64,000 nucleotides of DNA from Avidehalobacter sp964569265 (GTDB lineage Bacteria > Bacillota > Dehalobacteriia > UBA4068 > UBA4997): positions 1-64,000 of the forward strand of contig CAZMTO010000002.1 of the NCBI GenBank assembly GCA_964569265.1, in the 5' to 3' direction. A program made the translations under genes and the position numbers. The notes under the pieces were generated by a model. It did no database searches. It was not told the DNA's origin and was given only the letters and a program-made list of their open reading frames with translations. This document shows, piece after piece, positions 52,391-60,656 of the stretch (positions are counted from its first letter, which is position 1; every line of letters starts with the position of its first letter).

Positions 52391-52416
52391 AGTCCTGAAT
52401 GGCCCACCAAAAAAAG
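52391..52416 (+). repeat. Exact 26-base duplicate of the tRNA-Met 3' end
   Basis: Bases 52,391-52,416 are identical to 52,228-52,253, covering the tRNA 3' end, CCA and following A7G. No upstream cloverleaf exists here, so it is a fragment, not a gene. The 137 bases between have no recognisable gene. Confidence 0.85.
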
Positions 52417-52452
52417 CAAGTTTTCATCGAAGATGAGGGCTTGCTTTTTTTA
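52411..52452 (+). terminator. Second terminator after the tRNA fragment
   Basis: aaaaagcaag...cttgcttttttt with an inner ttcatc/gatgag helix. It may be the terminator of a lost tRNA copy. Confidence 0.75.
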
Positions 52453-52504
52453 TTTTAAGCATAACAAAGCCGCCTTTGGGTTGTTACCGCAGGCGGCTTT
52501 TGTA

Positions 52505-52921
52505 TTATATTACTTTTCGGTACAGCCAGTAAAATGCCCAGTACAGCAGCACCAATGCACAAACCGACATCGCAAGGGTTTCGGCAATGTCGCTTTTGCC
52601 GCACATTTCCGCAGCTATAACAATAACGGCTGTTGCTATTACATACACGCCAAACGCGGTGCTTTTGGCCTTGTTTATAATATAAATGTTGCGCTCGTCG
52701 CTCTCCGCTATCTGCCGCTTACGTATAGAGGCTGCATTTTTGGTGATGCGGATGTAATCTAACATTCTGGCAACACCAATTATTATTAAAGCAACCCCCA
52801 GCGTTAATGCGTATTGTCTGGCTATAATTTTTGCGGCAAACAAAACTGCCAGCAAAACACCCGCTGCTATGTACGCTATTGCCGTATATCGCCTTATTTT
52901 CAATTTTTTCGCAAAATCCAT
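52505..52921 (-). CDS. Small four-helix membrane protein
   Basis: A 138-residue protein with four predicted transmembrane segments (about 14-33, 38-54, 88-106, 111-132). A conserved-looking cytoplasmic loop ESDERNIYIINKAKSTAF lies between helices 2 and 3, as in DUF2178-type membrane proteins. It follows a small XRE regulator with only two bases between stop and start, and has GAGGAGG upstream. The regulator-membrane pair is a common arrangement in Bacillota, without assigned function. Confidence 0.75.
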   Translation of the reverse strand: MDFAKKLKIRRYTAIAYIAAGVLLAVLFAAKIIARQYALTLGVALIIIGVARMLDYIRITKNAASIRKRQIAESDERNIYIINKAKSTAFGVYVIATAVIVIAAEMCGKSDIAETLAMSVCALVLLYWAFYWLYRKVI

Positions 52922-52923
52922 AG

Positions 52924-53133
52924 TTATACCTCCTCAAATGCTTCTTCAAAAACAAACAGATCTTCAATGGTTACACCAAAATACCGTGCCAATTTAAAAG
53001 CCAGTTGCAGCGATGCAATATATTTGCCGTTTTCCAGCGAAATAATTGTTTGTCTGGTTACGTCAACGGCTTTTGCCAAATCATCCTGTGTCAGGCTGTG
53101 GGCTTTTCTAAAGGCTTTAATGTTATTCTTCAA
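52924..53133 (-). CDS. Small XRE-family transcriptional regulator
   Basis: A 69-residue protein that is a single Cro/CI helix-turn-helix (LTQDDLAKAVDVTRQTIISL) followed by the usual GVTIEDLFVFEE tail. TTG 53,133 is chosen because GGAGG lies six bases upstream; longer readings add a non-conserved N-terminus. It resembles the YozG/PhiRv-type repressors paired with a membrane protein gene, here directly downstream. Autoregulation is likely but not shown. Confidence 0.85.
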   Translation of the reverse strand: MKNNIKAFRKAHSLTQDDLAKAVDVTRQTIISLENGKYIASLQLAFKLARYFGVTIEDLFVFEEAFEEV

Positions 53134-53266
53134 AATGCACCTCCCGGTGATGCTGCCGTGCTTGGCGGCCATAAATTGTATAGTTAACTTTACATTGATA
53201 GCATAATACATTGCGGTCAAAATGTCAAGCTTATTTTACATTTTTTTCACAGGTTTTTTTTTACAC

Positions 53267-53303
53267 AAAAAAATCCTGCCGCAAATTACGGCAGGATGTA
53301 TAG
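53267..53303 (-). terminator. Terminator of the lipoprotein gene, identical to the one after cbiB
   Basis: On the minus strand atcctgccg...cggcaggat is followed by seven T. All 37 bases are identical to 53,896-53,932. Confidence 0.9.
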
Positions 53304-53325
53304 CAGTGAATAGCTTTAAACAGCG

Positions 53326-53826
53326 TTAATCGGTGTTGTTGCCGATGATGTAATCGTCAATTTTTACGGGTTCCCATTCCGGTTCACCTACAGGAGAGGT
53401 ATTGGAGTAAAGCTCAATTTCAGCGTTGTCGTTCAAAACAGACTTAAATTCAAAGTTGCCCTCTTGCAGTGCCAAATATTCGTCATACAGCTTTTGGTAG
53501 GTTTCGGGGTTGGTGTCCTTGTTATCGCGAATGTATTTGACTTGGTCGGGGTCGCGATTGTAGTAAAGATAGGTCATCTTGTAGAAGAATGTGGCGGATT
53601 TGCCGTCTGAGGCTTCCTCCCAGTTGGAGGGGATAAGCTCCTGAATGTTATAATACGGTGAGAATACGCGGTCAAATTCCTGCTCCAGATAATTTACGGT
53701 GGCGGTAAAAAGCTCGGATTCGCTGGTGACAGGGTCCGGTTTTTGCTCAGGCTTCTGCGTGGTGCAGGCACAAAGCATTGTCAGTGCTGTTAGCACGGAT
53801 AAAATCAATAATAGTTTCCTTTTCAT
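53326..53826 (-). CDS. Putative lipoprotein of unknown function
   Basis: A 166-residue protein starting at ATG 53,826 after AAAGGAGG. The signal peptide ends in a lipobox-like MLCAC, so Cys near residue 20 should be lipidated. The mature part is acidic and aromatic-rich (SPYYNIQELIPSNWEEA, FYKMTYLYYNRDPDQV) and probably adopts a small alpha/beta fold. I do not recognise the family. It sits between two identical 37-base terminators, suggesting arrival or movement by recombination next to cbiB. Confidence 0.75.
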   Translation of the reverse strand: MKRKLLLILSVLTALTMLCACTTQKPEQKPDPVTSESELFTATVNYLEQEFDRVFSPYYNIQELIPSNWEEASDGKSATFFYKMTYLYYNRDPDQVKYIRDNKDTNPETYQKLYDEYLALQEGNFEFKSVLNDNAEIELYSNTSPVGEPEWEPVKIDDYIIGNNTD

Positions 53827-53895
53827 ATGATTACCTCCTTTAAGTATACAGCTATTTTTATTCGCTATCACATATATTTATATTTCGTGGTGGAT

Positions 53896-53932
53896 AAAAA
53901 AATCCTGCCGCAAATTACGGCAGGATGTATAG
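53896..53932 (-). terminator. Terminator of cbiB, identical to the one after the lipoprotein gene
   Basis: The same 37 bases as 53,267-53,303, placed 21 bases past the cbiB stop. Confidence 0.9.
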
Positions 53933-53953
53933 ACGATTTATGTTTTGCGGGGG

Positions 53954-54916
53954 TTACAGGCTAAGCACCAGCCGACCGATAAGGCAAAAAGCAAAAATTA
54001 TTGCCGACAGCAACACGCTCCAATCCAGCACACGGCAGGTTTTAACAAAGTCGCTGTATTGCGGGTGTTTTATGGCGCGGCCAATGGTGGGTTTGCTTAC
54101 CGGCTTGCCAAAGTAATAGGCAGGGCCGCCTAACTGCAAGCCCAGCAGCCCGGCAACAATACTTTCTGACTGAGCGCTGTTGGGGCTTTTGTGGGCGTAT
54201 CTGAATTCCAGCCAGCTACGCCAGCCGCCGCGCATATTGTAGCCCAGCAGGCCGCCGCTTATAAGCATAAGCATAGCACCAAGGCGTGCCGGTATAAAGT
54301 TGGCCACATCGTCTAAGCGGGCGGCACAGGTGCCATAGTGGCGGTAACGGTCATTTTTGTAGCCTATCATAGAATCCATAGTGTTTATGCACTTGTAAAG
54401 GTAGGCAAACAGCACTGCCCACACTGCACCGCCGCACCAGTAACCAACGCACATAAACAGCAGCGGGCTAAGCACGCCGTCTATGGTGTTTTCGGCTACG
54501 GTTTCTATAGTGGCCTTTAAAATTTGTATGGGGCTAAGATCATCGGTATCTCGCCCTACTACATAAGAAAGCATACGACGCGCACGGTTAAGGTTGCCTT
54601 CTTTTACGGCATCGGCAGCGTAGCCGGCCTCTACTTTTAAAGAACGCCAGCTTAGCGACGTATACAGCAGGTAAATGCAAACAATAGCCTGAACAAGCGG
54701 CCAGCGCCCTAAAAAGCCAAGCAGCAGCCATAGCGGCAGCAGCACCGTGGCCAGCGTAGCCAGCACCTGCAATACACCGCCCAGCAGCTTGTTGGGCAGG
54801 GGATAGAGCAGTTTTTCCCAGCGAGAGATGATGGCACCAACCAGCCGAATGGGGTGCGGGTAGCCTTTGGGGTCTCCCAGCAGATTATCCAGCAGCAGAC
54901 TGATAAAAATTTCCAT
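53954..54916 (-). CDS. cbiB: Adenosylcobinamide-phosphate synthase
   Basis: An integral membrane enzyme of 320 residues that joins adenosylcobyric acid with aminopropanol (phosphate) in the late corrin pathway. Motifs: LLDNLLGDPKGYPHPIRLVG at the N-terminus, ENTIDGVLSPL, NTMDSMIGYKN and DVANFIPARLGAML. ATG 54,916 matches the family start; a longer reading to 55,000 covers the promoter. It is divergent from the DUF4430-ECF operon. With the CobD-type enzyme 6 kb away it implies lower-loop assembly from cobyric acid. Confidence 0.95.
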   Translation of the reverse strand: MEIFISLLLDNLLGDPKGYPHPIRLVGAIISRWEKLLYPLPNKLLGGVLQVLATLATVLLPLWLLLGFLGRWPLVQAIVCIYLLYTSLSWRSLKVEAGYAADAVKEGNLNRARRMLSYVVGRDTDDLSPIQILKATIETVAENTIDGVLSPLLFMCVGYWCGGAVWAVLFAYLYKCINTMDSMIGYKNDRYRHYGTCAARLDDVANFIPARLGAMLMLISGGLLGYNMRGGWRSWLEFRYAHKSPNSAQSESIVAGLLGLQLGGPAYYFGKPVSKPTIGRAIKHPQYSDFVKTCRVLDWSVLLSAIIFAFCLIGRLVLSL

Positions 54917-54967
54917 ATAAAATAGCCTCAAAAATAATAATATTGTGACTGTACATAAGATAATTTG

Positions 54968-54996
54968 ATTATACGCCACAAATTGCAAATAAGCAA
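54968..54996 (-). promoter_or_regulatory. Promoter of cbiB
   Basis: On the minus strand TTGCTT (54,996-54,991) and TATAAT (54,973-54,968) are 17 bases apart, 52 bases before the cbiB start. No B12 riboswitch motif was seen in the 267-base divergent gap. Confidence 0.65.
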
Positions 54997-55042
54997 GCAA
55001 TTTTGCCGATGGTGTAAATATTCGGCGGATAAATGATGATAA

Positions 55043-55071
55043 TTGACAAAACCAAAGCTTTGGGCTATAAT
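55043..55071 (+). promoter_or_regulatory. Promoter of the DUF4430-ECF operon
   Basis: TTGACA (55,043-55,048) and TATAAT (55,066-55,071) are 17 bases apart. The leader has a hairpin aatgattttt-gggg-aaaaatcatt (55,113-55,136) without a T run and a ribosome site AAGGAGA before ATG 55,184. A 17-base motif at 55,019-55,035 is shared with the EF-G-like promoter. Confidence 0.85.
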
Positions 55072-55183
55072 TTTAGGTGTGTGCCTTTTTAAAAGTTTGT
55101 ATGCACTTTTGCAATGATTTTTGGGGAAAAATCATTAGGGGAAAAAAGAAAGATACAAAATTTTTTATAAGGAGATTGATAAA

Positions 55184-56074
55184 ATGCAGAAAAAACAGCT
55201 TCGTACTATCGCTATTATAGCTTTGGTGGCAGTGTTTGTTATCGCGTCGATAATGCGCCTTACCATTGAACCGGCTGATTTGGGCAAAGGGGATACGCCC
55301 GGTGGCAGTCAGGTGGTAGAAGTTTTGCCGACAGATGATGAACAGCCCGGCAGTGAGCAGCCTGCTGACGGTGGTGTAACGGGTGACGAGCAGCCCGGTG
55401 ATGAGCAGCCTGCCGACGGCAATGGGGACGCTGTTGGCACTGACGAGCCTGCCGATACTGTCAAGGACGAGCCGCAACAGGCAGAAAAACCTGTAACCAC
55501 GCCTGCCACAACGCCGTCTGCAACCACGCCGACAACTGACAAGCCTGCCGATACTACCCCGGCTGATACGCCGGAAAAACCGGCCAGCAGCGCCGAAACC
55601 GGTACAAAGCCCGGTGCATGGCCGCCGATACCGGAACAGGCAGTTGCCGACCCCAACAACCCGCGGACTTTTCATTGTACGATGAATATTGTTTGCACCA
55701 CGTTGTTGAACGAGGAAAATATTGATAACGAGGCGATTATTCCGTATATACCCAAGGATGGCGTTATTTTGCCTACCACCACCATTGAATTTACCGAAGG
55801 CCAAAACGCTTTTGATATTATTTTAAAGGCGTGCCGTGCCAATGATATTCAATTTGAATTTAGAGAAGATGCGCTTTACAGCGGTGCGTATGTAGAGGGC
55901 ATAAACTACATTTACGAATTTGACGGCGGCGGGCTTTCCGGCTGGATGTACAAGGTAAATGGGCAGTTCCCCAACTATGGCTGCAAACGCTATATTGTGC
56001 AGGATGGTGACGAGATAGTTTGGATGTACACCTGCGATTTGGGGCGTGATGTGGGGGATAACTCTGTATGGTAA
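55184..56074 (+). CDS. Membrane-anchored DUF4430 (transcobalamin-like) protein
   Basis: A 296-residue protein with an N-terminal membrane anchor (about 7-25), a long acidic, Pro/Thr-rich extracellular linker with repeats such as DEQPGDEQPADG (about 45-145), and a C-terminal DUF4430 domain (about 165-292). The domain has the signature GGGLSGWMYKVNGQFPNYG and ends QDGDEIVWMYTCDLG. The family is related to the C-terminal domain of transcobalamin and intrinsic factor. The ATG of ecfT overlaps its stop, so it is translationally coupled to an ECF transporter, for which it may present corrinoid at the membrane face. Binding is inferred. Confidence 0.9.
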   Translation: MQKKQLRTIAIIALVAVFVIASIMRLTIEPADLGKGDTPGGSQVVEVLPTDDEQPGSEQPADGGVTGDEQPGDEQPADGNGDAVGTDEPADTVKDEPQQAEKPVTTPATTPSATTPTTDKPADTTPADTPEKPASSAETGTKPGAWPPIPEQAVADPNNPRTFHCTMNIVCTTLLNEENIDNEAIIPYIPKDGVILPTTTIEFTEGQNAFDIILKACRANDIQFEFREDALYSGAYVEGINYIYEFDGGGLSGWMYKVNGQFPNYGCKRYIVQDGDEIVWMYTCDLGRDVGDNSVW

Positions 56075-57012
56075 AATCTTCTGCGGCAGTAGCAGCAGAG
56101 GGTGATTTTGCCGCGTTTTCTCTGTGGGACGAAGGCCTTGGAGAAGGCGCGGCCTTTTATCGCAGCCATCCGCTGCTTAATTTTGCCTATTTTGCGTTTG
56201 TTATCGGTGTTACAATGTTTTCTATGCACCCGGTATTTTTGGCGCTGTCTTTTGTTATGGCGTGGGTGTATTCTATATTGCTGCGCGGTAAAAAAGCCAT
56301 AAAGTTTAACCTTTTTATAATGGTGCCGTCTATAATTTTAATGACATTGTTTAATACGCTTAATGTGCATAACGGTGTAACGGTGCTGTTTTATCTTAAT
56401 TATAACCGCGTTACATTAGAAGCCATAGTGTACGGCTTTGCGGCGGCCATATTGCTTTCTACCGTTATTATTTGGTTTAGCTGCTTTAACGCCATCATCA
56501 CCGCCGATAAATTTATTTATCTGTTTGGGCGTTTTGCGCCGGTAATTGCGCTTACAATATCTATGATAATGCGATACATACCCCTGCTGCAAAGCCGCTT
56601 TAAAGAGGTTGCGGCGGCACAGCGCTGTATGGGCAGGGGGCTTAGCGGCTCATCAATAATAGAAAAGATGCGTATTTTTGCCAAGGAAATTTCTATTTTG
56701 ATTGCCTGGTCGCTGGAAGCCTCGATAGAAAGTGCCGATTCGATGGAGGCACGCGGCTACGGTTTAAGGGGCCGCACCAGTTTTCATCTTTTCAGGCTGG
56801 CAAAAACCGAAAAACTGCTGTTGGCAGTAATGCTGGTTTTGGGCAGCCTGCCTGTTTATGCCTGCATACAGGGTTTAACCAATATTTATTATTACCCGGC
56901 TATAATATTGCCGCCGTTATCTGCGGTGCAGGCAGTGGCCCTTGTGGCTTACGGCGCGCTTATGCTTATACCGCCGGTGTTAGATATACGGGGGTGGCTG
57001 GAATGGAAATAA
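56068..57012 (+). CDS. ecfT: ECF transporter transmembrane (T) component
   Basis: A 314-residue membrane protein, the energy-coupling T unit that links the ATPases to the S component. It has a series of transmembrane segments and the family's cytoplasmic coupling motif in SADSMEARGYGLRGR (A-R-G type). The N-terminal 30 residues are soluble. The start overlaps the upstream stop (ATGGTAA), and the end overlaps the ATPase gene by ten bases. All four genes of the transporter are therefore coupled. Confidence 0.92.
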   Translation: MVKSSAAVAAEGDFAAFSLWDEGLGEGAAFYRSHPLLNFAYFAFVIGVTMFSMHPVFLALSFVMAWVYSILLRGKKAIKFNLFIMVPSIILMTLFNTLNVHNGVTVLFYLNYNRVTLEAIVYGFAAAILLSTVIIWFSCFNAIITADKFIYLFGRFAPVIALTISMIMRYIPLLQSRFKEVAAAQRCMGRGLSGSSIIEKMRIFAKEISILIAWSLEASIESADSMEARGYGLRGRTSFHLFRLAKTEKLLLAVMLVLGSLPVYACIQGLTNIYYYPAIILPPLSAVQAVALVAYGALMLIPPVLDIRGWLEWK

Positions 57013-58709
57013 TCAAATGTAAAAATATGAGCTTTGCGTATCCGGGCTGCGATACCCCGGCGCTCAGTGATATAAATTTTAGTATAAACAGATCGGAATT
57101 TGTGGTGCTGTGCGGTAAATCCGGTTGCGGTAAAAGCACATTGCTGCGCCACTTTAAAAAGAATTTAATGCCTTATGGCAATTTAGACGGTAATATTTTG
57201 TATTGCGGGCAGGAAATTGAAGACCTTGATGACCGCGTAAGTGCGGCGGAAATCGGTTTTGTGCGCCAAAACCCCGATAACCAGATTGTTACCGATAAGG
57301 TTTGGCACGAGCTGGCCTTTGGGTTAGAAAGTTTGGGCCTTAATAACCGCGCTATGAAGCAGCGTGTGGCAGAAATGGCCAGCTTTTTTGGCATACAAAC
57401 GTGGTTCCGCAAAAATGTTCAGGAGCTTTCCGGCGGGCAAAAGCAAAAGCTTAATTTGGCGTCTATTATGGTAATGCGGCCTAAACTGCTGATATTGGAC
57501 GAGCCTACCAGTCAGCTTGACCCTATTGCGGCGGCAGATTTTATTGCCACCCTTAAAAAGCTGAACAACGAGCTGGGTACCACCATACTGATATCGGAGC
57601 ATAGGCTGGAGGATTTGTTCCCGTTGGCCGACAGGGTGCTGGTTATGGATAAGGGCCGCCTGGTGCTTAACGATACCCCGCGCCGCACGGCGGCAGCTAT
57701 GGCCCGCGGCACCTGCGGCGATATGTTTGGCGGTTTGCCGGCGGTGGTAAAAATTGCCAGCCGTGTGGGCGTTACCGGTGACGATTGCCCGCTTACGGTA
57801 CGCGAGGGCAGACTTTGGCTGGAGGACAGATTGGGTACGCCGGCTATGGGCGAAGCTAAGCCCGAACCGAAATTCAGTGTGCTGCACCCCAATGAACAGG
57901 CTGCCAAACCGGCAGGGGAGCCGGTGGTAAAGGTAGACGAGCTGTGGTTCAGGTATAGCCGCACCGGTGCCGATACCCTGCGCGGTGTAAATATGGAGGT
58001 TTATCCCGGTGAGCTTTATGCGGTGTTGGGCGGCAACGGCGTAGGCAAAACTACCACGCTAAAGGCGCTTACCAAGCAGATAAAGCCTTACCGCGGTAAA
58101 ATAGAAATCAACGGCAAAAAGTTAGACAGCCTTTCCGACAAGGAGCTGTTTCATCACGGGTTGGCTATGCTGCCGCAAAACCCGCAGGCATTGTTTACCG
58201 AAATAACCGTGCGTGAAGAACTGCTGGAGGCGCTTTCGGACGAAAAGCTGCCGGAAGCCGTGCAGATGGAGCAGATAACGGCTATGGCCAAGGCTATGGA
58301 GCTGGATATGATGCTGGAAACTCACCCGTATGATCTTTCCGGCGGTGAGCAGCAGCGTTTGGCTTTGGGCAAAATATTGCTGCGCAGCCCGCGTATAATT
58401 TTGCTGGATGAGCCTACCAAGGGGTTAGACCCTTATTTTAAGCAGATTTTGGCGGATATTTTTGACGGACTTAAAGCTAAGGGCATAACCATTATTATGG
58501 TAACCCACGATATTGAGTTCAGCGCGGAACACGCCGACCGCTGTGCCCTGTTTTTTGACGGTGAAATTGTGGCGGTGGGCACGCCTACCGAATTTTTTGC
58601 CGGCAACAACTTTTATACCACGGCGGCCAACCGCTTGGCCGGGCAATGGTTCCCCACAGCTGTTACCTGGGAGGAGGTGGCCGACCAATGCGCCGCGGCT
58701 ATGATATAA
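57003..58709 (+). CDS. Fused double ECF ATPase (EcfA-EcfA')
   Basis: A 568-residue protein with two CbiO-type ABC domains in one chain. Domain 1 has Walker A GKSGCGKST (near 37), signature LSGGQKQKLNLAS and Walker B LLILDEPTSQLD. Domain 2 has GGNGVGKTT (near 344), LSGGEQQRLALGK and IILLDEPTKGLD. A linker of about 60 residues joins them. Most ECF systems encode the two ATPases separately; the fusion fixes 1:1 stoichiometry. ATG 57,003 is preferred over GTG 56,994. The end overlaps the S-component gene by 22 bases. Confidence 0.92.
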   Translation: MEIIKCKNMSFAYPGCDTPALSDINFSINRSEFVVLCGKSGCGKSTLLRHFKKNLMPYGNLDGNILYCGQEIEDLDDRVSAAEIGFVRQNPDNQIVTDKVWHELAFGLESLGLNNRAMKQRVAEMASFFGIQTWFRKNVQELSGGQKQKLNLASIMVMRPKLLILDEPTSQLDPIAAADFIATLKKLNNELGTTILISEHRLEDLFPLADRVLVMDKGRLVLNDTPRRTAAAMARGTCGDMFGGLPAVVKIASRVGVTGDDCPLTVREGRLWLEDRLGTPAMGEAKPEPKFSVLHPNEQAAKPAGEPVVKVDELWFRYSRTGADTLRGVNMEVYPGELYAVLGGNGVGKTTTLKALTKQIKPYRGKIEINGKKLDSLSDKELFHHGLAMLPQNPQALFTEITVREELLEALSDEKLPEAVQMEQITAMAKAMELDMMLETHPYDLSGGEQQRLALGKILLRSPRIILLDEPTKGLDPYFKQILADIFDGLKAKGITIIMVTHDIEFSAEHADRCALFFDGEIVAVGTPTEFFAGNNFYTTAANRLAGQWFPTAVTWEEVADQCAAAMI

Positions 58710-59626
58710 GTCAGCTTAGGGCTGCCCAGAGAAAACGCACGGCGGTGGCGGCACTGCTGATATTTATTGCCATACCGGCGGCTATTGCGCTGGGTGTAAC
58801 GCTGTTTAATGACCGCAGCTATATGCTGATAAGCTGGATGATACTGGCGTGTACTATTGCCCCGTTTTTTATGGTGTTTGAACGCCGCAAACCCAAAGCG
58901 CGGGAAATTGTGCTGATTGCAATGATGTGTGCCATAACGGTGGCGGCGCAGTTGCTGTGCCAGGTGACCGTTGGGCTTACGGTGGGCAGCGGTATGATAA
59001 TTGCCTGCGGCATAGCGCTGGGGCCGGAGGCCGGCTTTTTGATAGGTGCGCTGGGGCGTTTTGTGCTTAACTTTTATGCCGGGCAGGGCCCGTGGACACC
59101 GTGGCAGATGTTCTGCTGGGGTTTGCTGGGCTTTTTAGCCGGTTTGGCGTTTAACCGGGTGGGCATTGAAAAACGAAACTCGCGCAACTTTAAGGTTATA
59201 TTAGGCCCGCTTATGTGCCTGCTGTTTGCGTGGATAGTGGCGTATATAGCGTTTTTGCTGTTTCCCGGTGAGGATACCAACTTTTTTGGCTGGCGTTTGT
59301 ATCTGTTTGGGGCGGCCGGCCTGCTGCTTGGTGTTGTGGTGCAGAGAAAGCGCCTGCCGGTGGACGATGTGACGCTGACGCTGTTTACTTTTTTTGCCAT
59401 ATTTATTGTGTATGGCGGCATAATGAACGTTTGTGCGATGATAACCGCTGCCGGTATACCGGGTGCCAACGAGGTTAGCTGGGATACTATGAAGATACTT
59501 TATATATCCGGTGTGCCATACGATGCAGCTCATGCCGGGTCGGCGGCCATATTTAACTTTGTAATGGGTGAAAAGCTGATAAACAAGCTGGAGCGTATAA
59601 AGCTTAAGTACGGCATTTACAGGTAG
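58688..59626 (+). CDS. ECF transporter substrate-binding (S) component, probably for corrinoids
   Basis: A 312-residue membrane protein starting at ATG 58,688 after GGGAGGAGG. It is longer than most S components (about 180-220 residues) because of an N-terminal two-helix extension (about 18-65). The core has AMMCAITVAAQLLCQ, ALGPEAGFLIGALGRFVLNF and GPWTPWQMFCWG, typical of vitamin S units. Position after DUF4430, EcfT and fused EcfA, and between cbiB and the CobD-type gene, points to cobalamin, cobinamide or a precursor. The sequence alone does not fix the ligand. Confidence 0.82.
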   Translation: MRRGYDISQLRAAQRKRTAVAALLIFIAIPAAIALGVTLFNDRSYMLISWMILACTIAPFFMVFERRKPKAREIVLIAMMCAITVAAQLLCQVTVGLTVGSGMIIACGIALGPEAGFLIGALGRFVLNFYAGQGPWTPWQMFCWGLLGFLAGLAFNRVGIEKRNSRNFKVILGPLMCLLFAWIVAYIAFLLFPGEDTNFFGWRLYLFGAAGLLLGVVVQRKRLPVDDVTLTLFTFFAIFIVYGGIMNVCAMITAAGIPGANEVSWDTMKILYISGVPYDAAHAGSAAIFNFVMGEKLINKLERIKLKYGIYR

Positions 59627-59640
59627 CCGGTAAATAAATC

Positions 59641-59692
59641 ACAAAAAAAACAGAGAGCGTACCGCTTGAGGCGGCGCTCTCTGTTTTGCTGT
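59641..59692. terminator. Bidirectional terminator after the ECF operon
   Basis: acagagagcg...cgctctctgt with A8 on one side and tttt on the other. It serves the ECF operon and the convergent DMT gene. Confidence 0.88.
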
Positions 59693-59700
59693 TTGGCGGT

Positions 59701-60612
59701 TTAGTTGGTATCGGTTTGGGCAGTGGCTTGTTTGTCGGGCTTATATTCCGACAAAACCAGACCGACAAGGGTTAAAACCATGCCCACTGCGGCCAGCGGC
59801 GTAACTTGTTCGTGCAAAATTATAATAGACGTAATTACCGTGATAACCGGCATCATATAGATATAAGCGCTGGTTTTTATGGCACCAAGCTCCTTTACGG
59901 CCAAATTCCAGGTGACAAAGCACAGCGCTGAGGCCCCCAGCCCCAGATACAAAATGTTGAACAGACATACAGGGTCGGCAAAGCGGGCTAAATCAAGCTT
60001 AAAATCAAAGATGAACAGCGTGGGCAGCATAAACAGAATACCGTAAAAAAAGGTACGCCGGGTAGACACAATGACCGAATAGCCAAAGCTGCTGATTTTT
60101 TTGGTAAGTATGGCGTAGCAGGCCCACACCGCCGCCGCCGATACCGCCAGCAGATCTCCCAGAGGGTTTAGGGCAAGCTCCTGGCCGTTAAAGCTGATGA
60201 GAAAAATGCCCAGCATGGCAACAATAAAACCGGCAAAAAACCGGGGGCGCAGCTTTTCCTCCTGCTTGATAAAAAGGTGTGCCAGTATGGCTGTAAAAAA
60301 CGGTGACACCGATATGATAACACCGACGTTAGAAGCCAAAGTGTAGGTAAGGGCAATGTTTTCCAGCAGGTAATACAGGCAAATGCCGCAAAGCCCGGCT
60401 AATATAAAGGTAAGTTCCTGCTTTTTGTCGGCGGTTTTAAGGCGTTTGGGGCAAAGGGCAGTTAAAACCGCAAAGCCCATAACAAAGCGGAAAAACAGAA
60501 TTTCAACCGGCTGAAAATCGGTCAGCAGTATTTTTGTGGAAATAAAGGTGGTTCCCCAAATTATAATGGTAAGCAGGGCCGCCAGGTGACCGATGGTTTT
60601 TTTATTACCCAT
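59701..60612 (-). CDS. EamA/DMT-superfamily transporter
   Basis: A 303-residue, ten-helix member of the drug/metabolite transporter superfamily made of two EamA repeats. The N-terminal WGTTFISTKILLTDFQPVEI and the second-half motif SAYIYMMPVITVITSIIIL are typical. These carriers export amino acids, nucleosides or other metabolites; the substrate is unknown. ATG 60,612 is chosen (GGACGG eight bases upstream) over GTG 60,621. It lies 44 bases downstream of the CobD-type gene on the same strand and may be cotranscribed, but a corrinoid role is not indicated by its family. Confidence 0.87.
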   Translation of the reverse strand: MGNKKTIGHLAALLTIIIWGTTFISTKILLTDFQPVEILFFRFVMGFAVLTALCPKRLKTADKKQELTFILAGLCGICLYYLLENIALTYTLASNVGVIISVSPFFTAILAHLFIKQEEKLRPRFFAGFIVAMLGIFLISFNGQELALNPLGDLLAVSAAAVWACYAILTKKISSFGYSVIVSTRRTFFYGILFMLPTLFIFDFKLDLARFADPVCLFNILYLGLGASALCFVTWNLAVKELGAIKTSAYIYMMPVITVITSIIILHEQVTPLAAVGMVLTLVGLVLSEYKPDKQATAQTDTN

Positions 60613-60656
60613 ATAAAGCACCGTCCGTTAGCATAAATTTTTTGATACACACAGCC

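Noticed and set aside
52391..52416. A third tRNA gene
   Set aside because: Only the 3' end is present; no D or anticodon arm can be formed upstream.
54917..55183. A third cobalamin riboswitch between cbiB and the DUF4430 gene
   Set aside because: No B12 box or core motif is present; ordinary divergent promoters fill the gap.
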